Positions 1 through 11,831 of a DNA stretch of 64,000 bases are shown here, piece after piece. A program made the translations under genes and the position numbers. The stretch covers positions 7,569,375 to 7,633,374 of the forward strand of contig CAIIXF020000005.1 of the NCBI GenBank assembly GCA_903813345.2. Reading direction: 5' to 3'. Numbering within the stretch: position 1 is the first letter of the stretch; each line of letters opens with the position of its first letter. This stretch comes from Owenia fusiformis (taxonomy: Eukaryota > Annelida > Polychaeta > Sabellida > Oweniidae). The notes below the pieces were generated by a model. That model worked only from the letters and a program-made list of their open reading frames with translations, did no database searches and was not told the origin of the DNA.

Positions 1-3000
1 AGTCAGCTTCCCTGGGAGATTTGGGAGTCTTCATAAGTTCCTTGACACCAGTTACTTGCGGAGATTTAGCCTGTTTTGGGGTCTTCAGCATATTTCTAAC
101 GCCAGCCATTCTGGGGGTCTTGCTGACTTTGGGGGATTTCAGCATTTTTTTAACACCTGCCAACTGAGGAGAAGACTGACTTTTGGGGGATGTCAGCATA
201 TTTTTTACACCTGCCAATTGTGGAGAGGACTGAGCTTTAGGTGTCTTGAGAAGGTTCCTGACTCCACTGAGATTAATGCTTCGACGAGATCTGCTTGGTG
301 TGCCCTCACTTAGTGGTGACACAAACATCTCTCCTACAACATAATACACACATACATCTACATATGATTTTACAGAATAAAGTGTCAGAATCTTATAAAC
401 ACAGTATTTTTATTAATTTATAGACTTGCATCAATCCCTTGTACAACATCCTCTATCACAGAGATGAAGAAAATTGGGAATACAGGACAGACTCGTTCAT
501 TTAATATAGCAACATTAGCATACTGCTAAATACAATGTATAAGTAATTGTATCAGACTTTTTGGCATTACAGACCTCTTGGATATTAGCTCTGACGAACC
601 AAAGAGGCCCCAATGTTAATAAAAAAAGTTTACTTCAGAGATGCCGACACATTTTAACTTATTTTCTTACCTGGTCCTTCTGGGGTGGCTGGTAGATCAG
701 AATAAGGAGTCAGAGGAGTCTTTCCCTTGGGGGTCTTACTGGGGGTCCTTCCCTTAGGGGTCTTGCCTTTAGGGGTGGTTAACATATCTCCAACACCAGT
801 GAAACTCACGTCTAAGTTTGACTTTGAAGGCTGGAGTGTACATACATCAATAAAACAGATATTAAATTTAATATATTAAATTCAAAAATCATAATCATTA
901 TTTCAATAAATTGTTATATTGTAATAACATATTAAATATGACACTGATGAACAAGCTTACAGGTTATATCCATGAACAGCAAAAATCTTTACCAATATCC
1001 ATCTACTTGTCATTAAACCTTTGTCCAACTAAAATGACAGGGCTTTATTTCAATGCTAGTTGGCTCGATTCATTTGAGATGAATACAAAAATTATTTGGC
1101 TTACCTGTTTAGCTGGAGTCTTGCGTCCCTTGCGTGTTGGCTGCACAGGTGTCTTGGTGATCTTACGCTGGATTACTATAGTGGCAGGTGAGTCGGCATG
1201 TCCTGTAGAAGCAGCAGCCCCGAGCTTAGCCCTGGGGGTCTTCTTGGGAGTCTTGCCACGTGGGGTCTTCTTGGTAGTTTTCTGTAGCAATAACAAGAAC
1301 TTATGCATTCACATTTTACATTTCCCACTCAAGGAAACATAAATAACAAATTATAATTGTTTTTCTTAAAATTCTGCATATCATTTTCTAATATGGTATA
1401 GTTATGTACAACAAGATAGTTTAACGAAGCCAAGGGTGTGTATGTACTTATGAAGGAAAATTCTCTACTTACCAGTTGTTTAGCAGGAGCTTTTAAAGCT
1501 AGCTTCTTAGCTGACCTAGCAGCCGGGCCTGTTGCAGCAATACCCCCCTTCACAATCTGAGACCATGTCTTGGCTTTGGGGGTCCTCTTTGGGGTGGCTT
1601 TCTTTGTGGATGTGACACGTTTAGGTGTCTTCATGGACTTTGGCAGCTTTGGTGTTGCGGCTTTACCTAATATGGCACGTAGGGCTACAGCTTTCTTGAT
1701 TTCAACTGGTGGAGAAGCCAAGTCAGCTTCAACTCTAGACTTCTTAGCACTAGGGGGTGCTGGTGAGGGTGTGGCTGCCTTCTTGGGGGTAGGTGTCTTT
1801 GCCTTGGGTGTGGCTGCCTTCTTGGGGGTGGGTGTCTTTGCTTTGGGTGTGGCTGCCTTCTTAGGGGTGGGTGTTTTAGCCTTTGGTGTGGCTGCCTTCT
1901 TGGGGGTTGGTGTCTTAGCCTTTGGTGTGGCTACATTCTTGGGGGTTGGTGTCTTTGCCTTGGGTGTGGCTGCCTTCTTGGGGGTTGGTGTCTTTGCCTT
2001 GGGTGTGACTGCCTTTGTGGGTGTTTTAGCCTTAGGAGTAGAGAATAAGTCAGCTATTCCAGACATTGATACATCAAGAGCAGGTCTCTTTTGACCTGGA
2101 CTCTGTTTGAAGGGGGATGTAGATTTGCGAGGAGATGGAATTCTCACCACAAGGATGGCAGCCTTTCCTTTAGATGATTTAGGAGTTGCTTTGCTCGATG
2201 TAACTCTAACAGGGGTCTTCTTGGGAGTGGCTGTTTTAGGCGTAGCAGCTTTTGGTGAGGCCTTGGGTGTTGCAGCCTTTGGTGAAGCCTTGGGAGTTGC
2301 AGCCTTTGGTGAGGCCTTGGGAGTTGCAGCCTTTGGTGAGGCTTTGGGTGTTGCAGCCTTTGGTGAGGCTTTGGGTGTTGCAGTCTTTGGTGAGGCCTTG
2401 GGAGTTGCAGCTTTTGGTGAGGCTTTGGGTGTTGCAGCCTTTGGTGAAGCCTTGGGAGTTGCAACTTTAGGCGAGGCCTTGGGAGTTGCAGCCTTTGGTG
2501 AGGCTTTGGGAGTTGCAGCCTTTGGTGAGGCTTTGGGTGTTGCAGCCTTTGGTGAAGCCTTGGGAGTTGCAGCTTTAGGCGAGGCCTTGGGAGTTGCAGC
2601 CTTTGGTGAGGCCTTGGGAGTTGCAGCCTTTGGTGAAGCCTTAGGAGTTGCAGCCTTTGGTGAGGCTTTGGGAGTTGCAGCCTTTGGTGAAGCCTTAGGA
2701 GTTGCAGCCTTTGGTGAGGCCTTGGGAGTTGCAGCCTTTGGTGAGGCCTTGGGAGTTGCAGCCTTTGGTGAGGCCTTGGGAGTAGCCTTTGGCGAGGGTC
2801 TTTGTGGACTCTCTTCTGCAATACTCATGGCAATCGGAGTAGCAGCAACTGACTTGCGTTTCAATTTCGCAAAGGGGGTAACATTTCCTTTGGCCATCAA
2901 TGGAGCAGAAAGGCGCCTGGGGGTAGCTCCACGCTTCACTGGAGTAGCAGGAGGGAGTTGCTTGTCAAAATGCTCTGGGCTCAACTGTGGACCGAAGGAG

Positions 3001-6000
3001 ACACGCTTACGCTTAGCTGCCGAGGCAATACTCTCAGTGGATTTTCTCTTTTTGCCTGAAATGACGTAATAATCTGTTGTATTATGATGTTTCCAGATAA
3101 GATCCTAACTTGCTGTTAGTCCAGTCTAAAAATGTTGAGTGCTTGATAGTATTATTCTGGGACATTTCATGATATAAAGAGCTAAGATTGATTTAAATTC
3201 TGCTTGTCATAAATTTATTTGCCAAAACTTAAAAGCAGATAAGGTGCTAGGTCAGGTGAGATTTGAAGCGACAAGAGAAAATTCCGATTAACTTGCAGGT
3301 TAAACTCACCTGTAGAGGCCTTCTTAGCAGGAGTCTTAGACTTGGCAGGTGTAGTAGGCTTCACAGGGGACTCCTCAATACTCTCTTTTACTGGCTCCGA
3401 CTTCCTTCTCAGGGCAGATATACCATCTTTCAACGGAGTTTTAGTAGGCACCCTTGGACTTCCAAATGGACTCACCTATTAAAAGTACAAATAGATGGTT
3501 TATTTGAACTTGTTTATGGTCCAATTTGTTTGTTGTTTCTGCAAGAAACTATTATTGCCATACTTGTCTCCCTATTTACATGGCCAACTATGATGAAAGT
3601 GTTTTTTTTGTTTTTTTTATTCATAGAATTTATCTTACAAATACATAAACTACATAAACATTATACACTTGTAGTGGCTTTGCTGAAGGCATTATCAGCC
3701 ACTTGATGAAAGTGTTTTCAAAAGATCTTTCTGGTTGTTAGGAAGACTTAATTCACCAATTTCTTGATCCCCATTATATATGAGCAGAAACTAGCAATAA
3801 AATTATCTAGTGGTAAGACAATATATCTACCTTTTTGCCTGAGCTCAACCTATTGACAGCTGGGGTCCTCTTAGGAGTTTCCTTGGGACTTGCAGCTGGA
3901 AAAGGGGATTTGCATCCATTAAAACATGACAGATACCTAGACATTGCATGTTCAAGTTTTTGGATAAAGTTTTATTATGTTTATGTACTCATTTCAATCT
4001 TGTGTAATGGAGATCATGATACCACAAACTTCATCAGAAAAGGTCACTTGATATACATGAAATCATTTTAAAGATAACCAGCCACATACCTTTGACAGCA
4101 GCTGGTCTTGGTGATGGTGTTTTTGCCTTTGGAGATTTTGCCTTAGGAGTAGCTGGTTTAGGGGTGGCAGCCTTTGGAGTTGCAGCCTTGGGAGTTGCAG
4201 GCTTGGGGGTGGCGGCCTTGGGAGTTTCAGCCTTGGGTGATTTTGCCTTTGGAGTTGCAGGCTTGGGAGTGGCAGCCTTTGGAGTTGCAGGCTTAGGGGT
4301 AGCAGCCTTGGGAGTTTCAGTCTTGGGTGATTTTGCCCTTGGGGTGGCAGCCTTTGGAGTTGCTGGTTTAGGGGTGGCAGCCTTAGGTGTTTCAGCCTTG
4401 GGTGATTTTGGCCTTGGGGTGGCAGGCTTTGGAGTTGCTGGTTTAGGGGTAACAGCCTTTGGAGTTGCTGGTTTAGGAGTGGCAGCCTTTGGAGTTGCAG
4501 GTTTAGGAGTGGCAGCCTTTGGAGTTGCAGGTTTAGGGGTGACAGCCTTGGGTGATTTTGCCCTTGGGGTGGTAGCCTTTGGAGTTGGAGGCTTAGGAGT
4601 AGCAGCCTTAGGGGTGGTAGCTTTGGGGGATGACTTTGCTTTTTCTGAGCTAGGTGTCTTGGCATTTGGTGTGGTAGAGACAGGTGGTTTGACCTGCAAA
4701 CAGAAAGGTCACGTTGAGTTGTTTTGCTAGAATCTTAAACATGAAATGTATCACTTAACTATGGATACAAACATTTTACAATTCATAAGACGTAACATAT
4801 TTTTAATGTTTACATAATTTACCATGTTGATTATAGCATTATTTTCCACTTTAAAACCTAGCATCACCTAACACTTAAACCAAACATGTCACATGTAAAA
4901 ACAAACAGTGCACAAACTATAAGACAACAACAAACAATGTACTACACTATAACTATAAGATCTCTATCTATCACACCTGTAGCAGAGCATACTGAATGTC
5001 CACAGGCATTGGGGGCTTTAGCTACAAACCAATTAACATAATTTGAATAAACAAATGCAAAAAGCATACTAATTTGCCATCAGTTTGTTAAATAATTAGG
5101 AAATGGTCATAACAGTGATTGATATTATTAAAATGAATGTTGTATTCATAATTGCATTAACAGTTTTATTTTTATTTGCAGCTTAAAAATTATCATTAGT
5201 TAACTTATTATTAACTCTGAAATAAAAAATTATTGTTTTCTTTTCTTAATTCCATATTTTAAAATAATGACGCCATTCTATGGGCTAACATGGAGTAAAT
5301 ATAAGTTAATTCCTTTGTTAACGAGTTACCAACAATTGAGTATGCATGAAGATATGTCTTTTTAGAACTTATTTTAACTTTACTTTCATCCAGGTATTTT
5401 TTAAAAATTAGGTTAAGTTGCAAAAGTAGGTTCATAGTTAAGTCCATGGATCTATACAATACAATTATGTGAAATTATTTTTCTAAAATTTTCGCTAAAA
5501 AAAATATACATCCATATAGGTGTCATGGCCACAAATCTCTATAAATGTTATTACATTTAATGAAAAAAATAAATAACGGTCCAAATTTATATCAAGCATT
5601 AATCAAAAACCATTAAAGGCTTTCTCATGCAAATTGTCACTACTGCCATTTGTTACAGATGCTGAATGCCAGACGCCAATTGCTGTCATAAAAAAAATGG
5701 AGATATGTCACCACTTTTGATGGTGAGACAAGCTGAGAGTCACAATGATACTTTACAACATAAATTCCCTAGGATCATTATGTGAGCCAAAAATCAACTA
5801 CTAACAGACAAAATTTATTTAGGGGTTTTCTATTTACCTTGGGAGTGAGTACCTTTGAGGAAGTTTGAGTGTCACTAGTAGAAGCTTTAGGAGTGGATGC
5901 TGGTGTAGGGGGCTTGTTCTGAAACACACCATACTAAAAATGTGGAAAGCCCCATCATAACTAAGCTAATAATTAGTAAACTAATAAAACACATAAGCTA

Positions 6001-7514
6001 AGATTCAATCATTCCCACCCAGGCAGTCTTCTCCCCTGGATGTTTTTTGATTAGAGGAATTTGTTTTCATTCTAATGTCTGTAAGACTACCGTATTCTCT
6101 CTTATTGCCACAAAGTTTCAATGGACACACACACTCTTTAGCTATAAAGAATGTAAACCATAGTGATAACAACCAAAAAAATCCTTGGCAATATTTTCTC
6201 TGATTTTTTCACATGTGTGGTAATTGGAATTTCTCAAAATCTTACCCTTTTAAATTACGATTTGGAAACCACACTGCATGCTCATTAGAGAGAATACGGT
6301 ATTTCAACTTACTGAAAAGTATCAATTCCTCAACTGGCCTTCTGGTTAATTCTATGTTGGGGGATGACTGTCCTGATGTTAATAGAAAAGACTGTCCTGA
6401 TGTTAATCAATAACAATACTACATGTTACATTATTAGAGTGAATACAACATAAAATACTGCACAACATTTAAGTGATGTGAAAAATACCTTTGGAGTGAG
6501 AACTTTCCCTGTCCCTGGGCTCTTGCTCTTCTTAGGAGAACCCTTCACAGGTGTCTTCTAAAACACATGGAAAATACTGTATTATTACTTTCACTAAATT
6601 AGAACACCAACAAACCCACCACAGCTAAAATCAAACTTCTTTGTGTTCTGTCGATGGAGGCTGTGTTATAAAGATGAAATGAATGAATTCCTCGCTGACT
6701 GCTAAAAATCTAATAGGCTCAAATGCTTCAACATATTAATGCATTGAAGATGAAAAGAAGGTTAGTCTTACCTTGGGTGTTCTGAAGGGGGAAGATGGAG
6801 GAAACTCGAACCTAAAGGATCGATCAATAATTGTGAAGACATCAGAATGTTGAACTTGGACCATATCCTTCACATCACCTTTGTTTAACATTGTAGGATT
6901 CACACTGCTCATATTGGTCAAAAATATCTACAATAAAATCAACCAAGATATACTTTCACATTTAGTCATAAACATGCAACAAAGATCAACATTACCTGGA
7001 TATCCTATAATTTTTCTATAAATATTGAATTTAAACTCATATTAGCCTAGAAACGAGGAAGCATACATACCTCACCATTCTCATTAACATCGATCCTACA
7101 GTGCTCTTTTGATACATTGGGTAACTGGATACGAATATCACAGTCATTACTCCTATATAAGAAAATAATAATAACGTTCAAAACAAGATAAACATAGCAT
7201 CAATACACTATTTTTAAATCAAAATAATATGCCCTCATACTTTTTGGTATAATACAATTATTATAATAACTTATCTTGACAGTAGCAAACATTATTTCCA
7301 TATGAAAGGAAATCTGTTAATATAAAAGGTACATCACAAAGATAGATATTCAAAAAAGCTGCATGACATGAAATACTATATTCTTAAAACTTGGATAAAG
7401 CATTGAGACCTCACTGTTTACTTACCTTCCAAAGAGGCATGTCTTTGAAGTCAATGGAAAATGAGCACCATCACTTCCATTTCTTTTGATTACAACAATT
7501 TTTCCGTATAACAT
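1..7514 (-). CDS. MKI67: Ki-67 (MKI67) homologue, N-terminal 1,203 codons, 3' end outside window
   Basis: Proliferation-associated chromosome-periphery protein. Coding exons: 7514-7426, 7152-7071, 6927-6772, 6557-6489, 5918-5838, 5021-4977, 4693-4090, 3895-3831, 3475-3310, 3055-1473, 1281-1105, 830-671, 333-1 (open). All phases agree; the 45-nt exon 5021-4977 is the least certain. The start is the first ATG after an acceptor at 7520, so a 5' UTR exon lies upstream. Exons 1-3 encode an FHA domain (residues about 1-95) with the GR, SKEH and NPT blocks. Exon 10 carries RKRVSFG (RVSF at 3005-2994) followed by LPPATPVKRG, which matches the PP1-binding block of Ki-67/Repo-Man. Further vertebrate-like blocks are SGIADLFSTP, WSQIVKGG and TGHADSPATIVI. 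The last exon shows repeats of the type AGVKKMLKTPK, as in the Ki-67 repeat region. Between these lie long TPKASPKAA, TPKAKTP and ATPKPATPKA tracts that are highly basic and full of S/T-P sites. Comparison to vertebrate Ki-67 is from memory of the family. Confidence 0.88.
1759..2034 (-). repeat. In-frame tandem repeat in Ki-67 exon 10 (TPKAKTPTPKKA type)
   Basis: About seven copies of a roughly 36-nt unit encode TPKAKTPTPKKA-like residues. Copies are very similar at the DNA level, suggesting recent expansion or homogenisation. The opposite strand is also open here because of the repeat and should not be read as a gene. Confidence 0.85.
2238..2800 (-). repeat. In-frame 27-nt minisatellite in Ki-67 exon 10 (KAATPKASP)
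   Basis: About twenty tandem 27-nt units encode the 9-residue KAATPKASP motif, each with one TP and one SP site. Only a few positions vary (A to T, V or S, and synonymous changes). The array lies directly after the PP1-docking block and is expected to be length-polymorphic. Confidence 0.9.
4105..4640 (-). repeat. In-frame TPKPATPKA repeats in Ki-67 exon 7
   Basis: A second coding repeat field of ATPKPATPKA units interspersed with KSPKAETPK. Period is 15 to 30 nt and irregular. It lies before the PP1-docking exon, so the basic TP-rich field brackets that motif. Confidence 0.85.
6090..6299. mobile_element. MITE, 210 bp, TA-flanked
   Basis: It starts CCGTATTCTCTCTTATTG and ends with the near-exact reverse complement (CATTAGAGAGAATACGG), flanked by TA on both sides. 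No coding capacity. It sits in the Ki-67 intron between exons 4 and 5. TA target and TIR suggest a Tc1/mariner-type non-autonomous element. Confidence 0.7.
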
Positions 7515-7519
7515 GGTTC

Positions 7520-8170
7520 CTGTAAAATATAATTTAGACAGTAAATACTCTATTTGTCACCTGTTATGAATATTTAGCCTGAATACTCTTATTTCACATG
7601 TTATAGCTGGAAAATGGCTATATTACAGCAAAGCAAATGCAAAATGAACAATATATTGTTTCTGAACCATGAAAAGCTCTCATCCTGCAGCAGAGATACT
7701 ATCTGTCCCTTCAGAAATTTGTATTTTTTCAATTTTTTTACGGAAATACTCACCAACAATGGGAATTGTGCTTAACTTTATTGAAACAAATACAGAATGA
7801 TGTCCAATATCACTCTGGAGTGAAGAGTAATACAGCTTTCAATGAAGACATAAACTTCATGAAGACATTTAATTTTCTCGCAAAATTGGGAATTTTGTGG
7901 ATCAAACCCGATTTTGCGTAATCACAATGTGATCGCAGAAATGTAAATTTCTGTAGGGACAGCGGTTGCCTTATAGATCTTAGTCTTACAATTATCATTG
8001 GCGAATCAAAAGGCAAGCTTTTTCGAATTTTAATGTTTTGGTCACTGGAACAGATAGTATAGAGAGAGTTGTTCTGAGAGTGAAAAAAGCGGAGGTGGAT
8101 CTTATTTTAGATTACTCACTTCGAGAGCCATGTTAGATTTTGACACTTATGGCTCTCCAATGGAGAAATG
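7520..8170. other. 5' flank of Ki-67, no gene seen
   Basis: The stretch upstream of the first coding exon of Ki-67 should contain its 5' UTR intron or promoter. I see an acceptor at 7520 but cannot place the donor of a leader exon or a core promoter motif. Confidence 0.4.
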
Positions 8171-8630
8171 GACAGCTGGATAATAGTGACCTTTGAAACA
8201 CAAATCAAGTTGATCCGAGGCTTACTTTTGTTCCCTAACTATGTCATACATCATTATCATCCTTCCGTGCAAGTATTGGAGCGCTGAAGTACTTCCTTTT
8301 CGATCAAGACTTGCAATTGTTAGTCGAGTGAATGTTTTTTCTGCCAAATTCCAATATCATACATTTTCGTAAATCTCCGTAGGTTGTCCAAACCTAACTC
8401 ATTCTCAAAATTCATTTCAATCGTTGCGTATCTCGTACCTAGCAAATTGCCATATTGAAAATGGGTTGAAAAAACATTCACTCGATGAACAATTTACAAG
8501 TCTTGATCGAAAAAGAAGTATTTCTGTGCTCCAATTGATGATACTGATGTAAGACACAGTAAGAGACCAAAAGTAAGCCACGGATCTCATTATTCATGTT
8601 TTAAAGGTCACTATTATTTAGCTGTCCAGG
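8171..8630. repeat. Foldback repeat A (inverted arms of about 175 bp)
   Basis: Left arm 8171-8345 and right arm 8460-8630 are inverted, diverged copies. For example TTTTTCGATCAAGACTTG on one arm pairs with CAAGTCTTGATCGAAAAAG on the other, and GACAGCTGGATAATAGTGACC with GGTCACTATTATTTAGCTGTC. No reading frame. Probably an old foldback or MITE element. Confidence 0.65.
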
Positions 8631-8724
8631 TGCACAGACATGTAGCACTATGATATGAGAGGTGCGCCGTGGGAAAGCTATTATATCAAAATGCACATAG
8701 CTTTCGCAGGAAGTAAATTTTAGA

Positions 8725-9725
8725 CATTGATGCGATGCCCCCATGCTATCTATTGCAAGACTTACGCCTGCCACAACCGTCGCCATGTTAATCAGTGTTT
8801 TTTAAGTAGCGCAAGGATCCTGCCATGACCGTGGTAGTGTTATCGTGTAAGCCTGGTATAACCGTGGCAGGCTGGTATAACCGTGACAATGCTGTATGAT
8901 ATTGCAAGGCCTGTCATGACCCTGGAAGTGTTATCGTGGAAGCCTGGCGTGACCGTAGCCTTTATTGTGGTTTATAAGCGAATGTGAATATTAATGTATA
9001 GTAGTTTTGATTTTGAAATAATTAAGGTAGTTAAACACCATGATCATATAGTATTAAACTGTTTAATTGTAATGACGATCACTTAAAATTGTTAAGGTTA
9101 TTCCTGGCATTAATGTCATACATATTTACTAATCATTGCAATACATTATAACGGTCATAGTAGGACTAAGCCTAAATTTCTACATTACCACCATCATACC
9201 TGGCCTTGCAATACTATATTACATTGTCATGGTCATACCAGGCTTTGTGATCCCATTATACATCGTCACATTCATGCCAGGTTTTGAAATACACATTGTC
9301 ACGGTCACTTATAGCAATCATATATTTCTACATTACCACTCTCATACCCGAACTTGCAATACTATATTACATTGTCTCGGTCATGTCAGGCCTTGCATAA
9401 TTATATAACATTGTCACTGTCATGCCAGGCCTTGCAGTACTACAGTATATTACATTGTCACGGTCATGCCAGGCCTTGCAGTACTATATTACATTGTCAC
9501 GGTCATGCCAAGCCTTGCAGAACTATATTACATTGTCACCGTCATGGCAGGCATTGCAATATAATACAGCATTGTCGCGGTTATACCAGGCTTTCACAAT
9601 AACATTGCCACGGTCATGACAAGATCCTTGCGCTACTTAAAAACACTGAATAACATGGCGACGGTTACACCAGGCGTTAGTCTTGCAACAGATAGGGTCT
9701 CGATGCCATGATGATGATGGCAGTC
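8725..9725. repeat. Foldback repeat B with internal 48-bp tandem repeats
   Basis: Outer arms (about 8725-8960 and 9560-9725) are inverted copies: GTAGCGCAAGGATC with flanks reading GCCATGTTAATCAGTG on the left, and their reverse complements on the right. The core 9130-9560 holds about eight units carrying CATTGTCACGGTCATGCCAGG. Open frames across the core are by-products of the repeat. It directly follows foldback repeat A. Confidence 0.7.
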
Positions 9726-10109
9726 TAGCCTAAAATTGGGATGTGATTTCAATGGGGGAACAGCATGGGATTTACACAACCCCAAGAAGGTAATAAACTG
9801 AATCATGTGTAAATCCTCTTTAATATTAGATTATCATCAAATTTAAATACTATAAACAGGTTGCATTGACTTAGACAAGAAAGGATTTCTAAACAACAAA
9901 GACAAACAATCGATCAAGTTTTTGAATTTTTTTCTAAAAAATTGAAAATTATAAACTTACCCTTATTAGTCTTGCAAATGAACGTTGTTTAAAATTCTCG
10001 TTGACGTTCCTAGTTGTTCACTGTGTGATTGACTACATTTAGGTCATGTAATTTTACCGTGGATTACCTAAATTGTCCCAAAATATTGATAAAAACGCGA
10101 GAAAAAAAT

Positions 10110-10205
10110 TCTTACTTTGCGCGGATTTGAACCTGGGACCGATTGACTCATGTAAATTACATTCCGCAAAAGAATATGGACCCAACTGAAGTGGTAGATA
10201 GTGAT
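10110..10205 (-). repeat. tRNA-derived SINE-like sequence
   Basis: On the minus strand an A-box-like CTTCAGTTGG is followed about 55 nt later by a canonical B-box GGTTCAAATCC. Acceptor-stem pairing is absent, so this is a tRNA-derived SINE head or tRNA relic and not a functional tRNA gene. Confidence 0.45.
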
Positions 10206-10209
10206 AAGA

Positions 10210-10826
10210 AAGGCAATTCAAATAGTAAAAAGGGATACTTTCCAAGATGAGATAAGTATTTGTAATATATTTTATCAAGTAAGGATATATTGTATGTTTT
10301 ATTAATGAACAAATAGTTCAAGAATTATTAGTATTAATGCGCGGAGGCCTCATCACATTGTTTACTGTTACGTTGAAAATTTTGAATTCAGCCGCCAAGC
10401 TATTTGATTGGTTGATCATAACAAGTTCAATAGGTCAACTTCCTTATAAGGTCTACTAGGTCAAATTGAAAGCAACCATTTTCAAACTGAAAAGTTGTAA
10501 AAAATTTTACAAATCATTGAATAACACTCTTCACTGGCGCTGTTCTGACTTCTGGCTTAATATAATTAAATATTGGTGAGTAGAAACATGTAGGCATATT
10601 CTTTTGATAAAGAATATCCCCAGGAAGATGTCATTTGATCTTTTGATAGAGTGATTTGTAAAAAAATTCAAAAAATGCTGAAACCTCAACCAAATTCAGT
10701 TGAAGTAAGGCTAGATCTAAGGTTAGATATCTAGATCTAAATGAAAAGTTACTAGCTTTACTAGGCCTAATCTTGTCTAGATAAACTAAAAAGTTTAATT
10801 GTCACTGTCACAATAGGCCAAATTGA
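10210..10826. other. Intergenic, no feature recognised
   Basis: AT-rich sequence between the SINE-like piece and the hAT element. It may include the promoter or leader exon of the lysine-rich gene downstream, whose first coding exon is preceded by a splice acceptor; I cannot fix its position. Confidence 0.3.
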
Positions 10827-11666
10827 TAGAGGTGTCCCGGATAGCCGATGGGATAGCCTAGATTACCAGATTTTCTTTTTCTTCTTGGGTCGGAACTCTT
10901 GCCCGTAGCCAGCTTTTACCAGGAGGGGGAGCTTTTTCCAGGGGTGAGCTTTTTCACAATTTTGGCTAAAAATCATGCGAAAATTTCTGAGAATGGTGAA
11001 AAACTGCATGATTTTGAAAGAATTTCTGGCCGGGGGGTAGACTATATCCTATTTAGTCTGAATTATATTCAGACTATAAGGCACCTATGTTAAAGTTTGG
11101 TAATATGAAATATTTGTTTACATAGGAAGTGCTATTCAAAATGGCCGATTGGTAAAATTAATTTGCTCATTTGTTACTTCAACTAGCTTTATTTCCACTT
11201 GACAATATGCTGTGTTACTTTTTATTGCATTTAATTGTACCTTACTATTTATTTGAAATTTTGTAATGTTTATTTTATTGAAGAAATGGTTCCTCTAATT
11301 GATAATTTTGTGCAAAAAATTTCACTGCAATTTCCACAGGAAAGTAGTACATCATAACAGACTGACTTCTAGTCAGTCTGTTGGATACATACTAGGCCGG
11401 GGGGGGAGCTTCAGCAGAAAGAAGTTTGCAGTCACTCTGTTCCGAACTTTCTGTGCATTGATTTAATGTAGAGTCACTCGTTTGAGCAGAGTTTTGGTCC
11501 CCAGCTGTGAAAATGCTGCTAAATGTAGGGACTCTGTATATCAGAATAATGTACCAACCATCTGGTTGGTCAAAAATTCAAATTAACAGTTGAATTTAGT
11601 ACCGCGTGACTACGGGAAATGTTCAGAACCGGCCATTCTGATTTCCTTTGTTCCGTGACATCTCTA
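10827..11666. mobile_element. hAT-type non-autonomous element, 840 bp, with 8-bp TSD
   Basis: The element begins TAGAGGTGTCCCGGATA and ends GTGACATCTCTA. It is flanked by the identical 8-bp sequence CAAATTGA at 10819-10826 and 11667-11674. TIR sequence and 8-bp duplication fit the hAT superfamily. A second family member with the same ends lies at 54236-54612. An unrelated G-rich repeat (10895-11062) is nested inside. No transposase frame. Confidence 0.8.
10895..11062 (+). repeat. Dispersed G-rich repeat, copy 1 (nested in hAT element)
   Basis: Contains the block TGGTGAAAAACTGCATGATT and TTTTGAAAGAA, shared with 31299-31508; a reversed relative lies at 56185-56282. Family type unknown. Confidence 0.6.
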
Positions 11667-11831
11667 CAAATTGAATAATTGAACTGTCATTGATTTCAAC
11701 AATTTGAACTTGAAGAGTTTGAAAGTTGGCAGATAGATGTACATTAGTTTTTTAACAAATGGCTTTATATACATGATTGCAATTCACAATCTAATCCAAT
11801 ATGTTTATGTTTTCAGTTCTCAACATCCAAC

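Noticed and set aside
1570-3069. Long plus-strand frames over 1570-2094 and 2107-3069 (FLGVGVFALGVAA / GEALGVAAF repeats)
   Set aside because: Exact antisense of the Ki-67 repeat exon. A repeat unit with a length divisible by three leaves both strands open; the minus strand has splice sites and conserved domains.
4092-4730. Plus-strand frame with GLGVAAFGVA repeats
   Set aside because: Antisense of Ki-67 exon 7, same reason.
9136-9619. Hydrophobic plus-strand frames
   Set aside because: They run through the 48-bp tandem repeat of a foldback element in several frames at once; not a gene.
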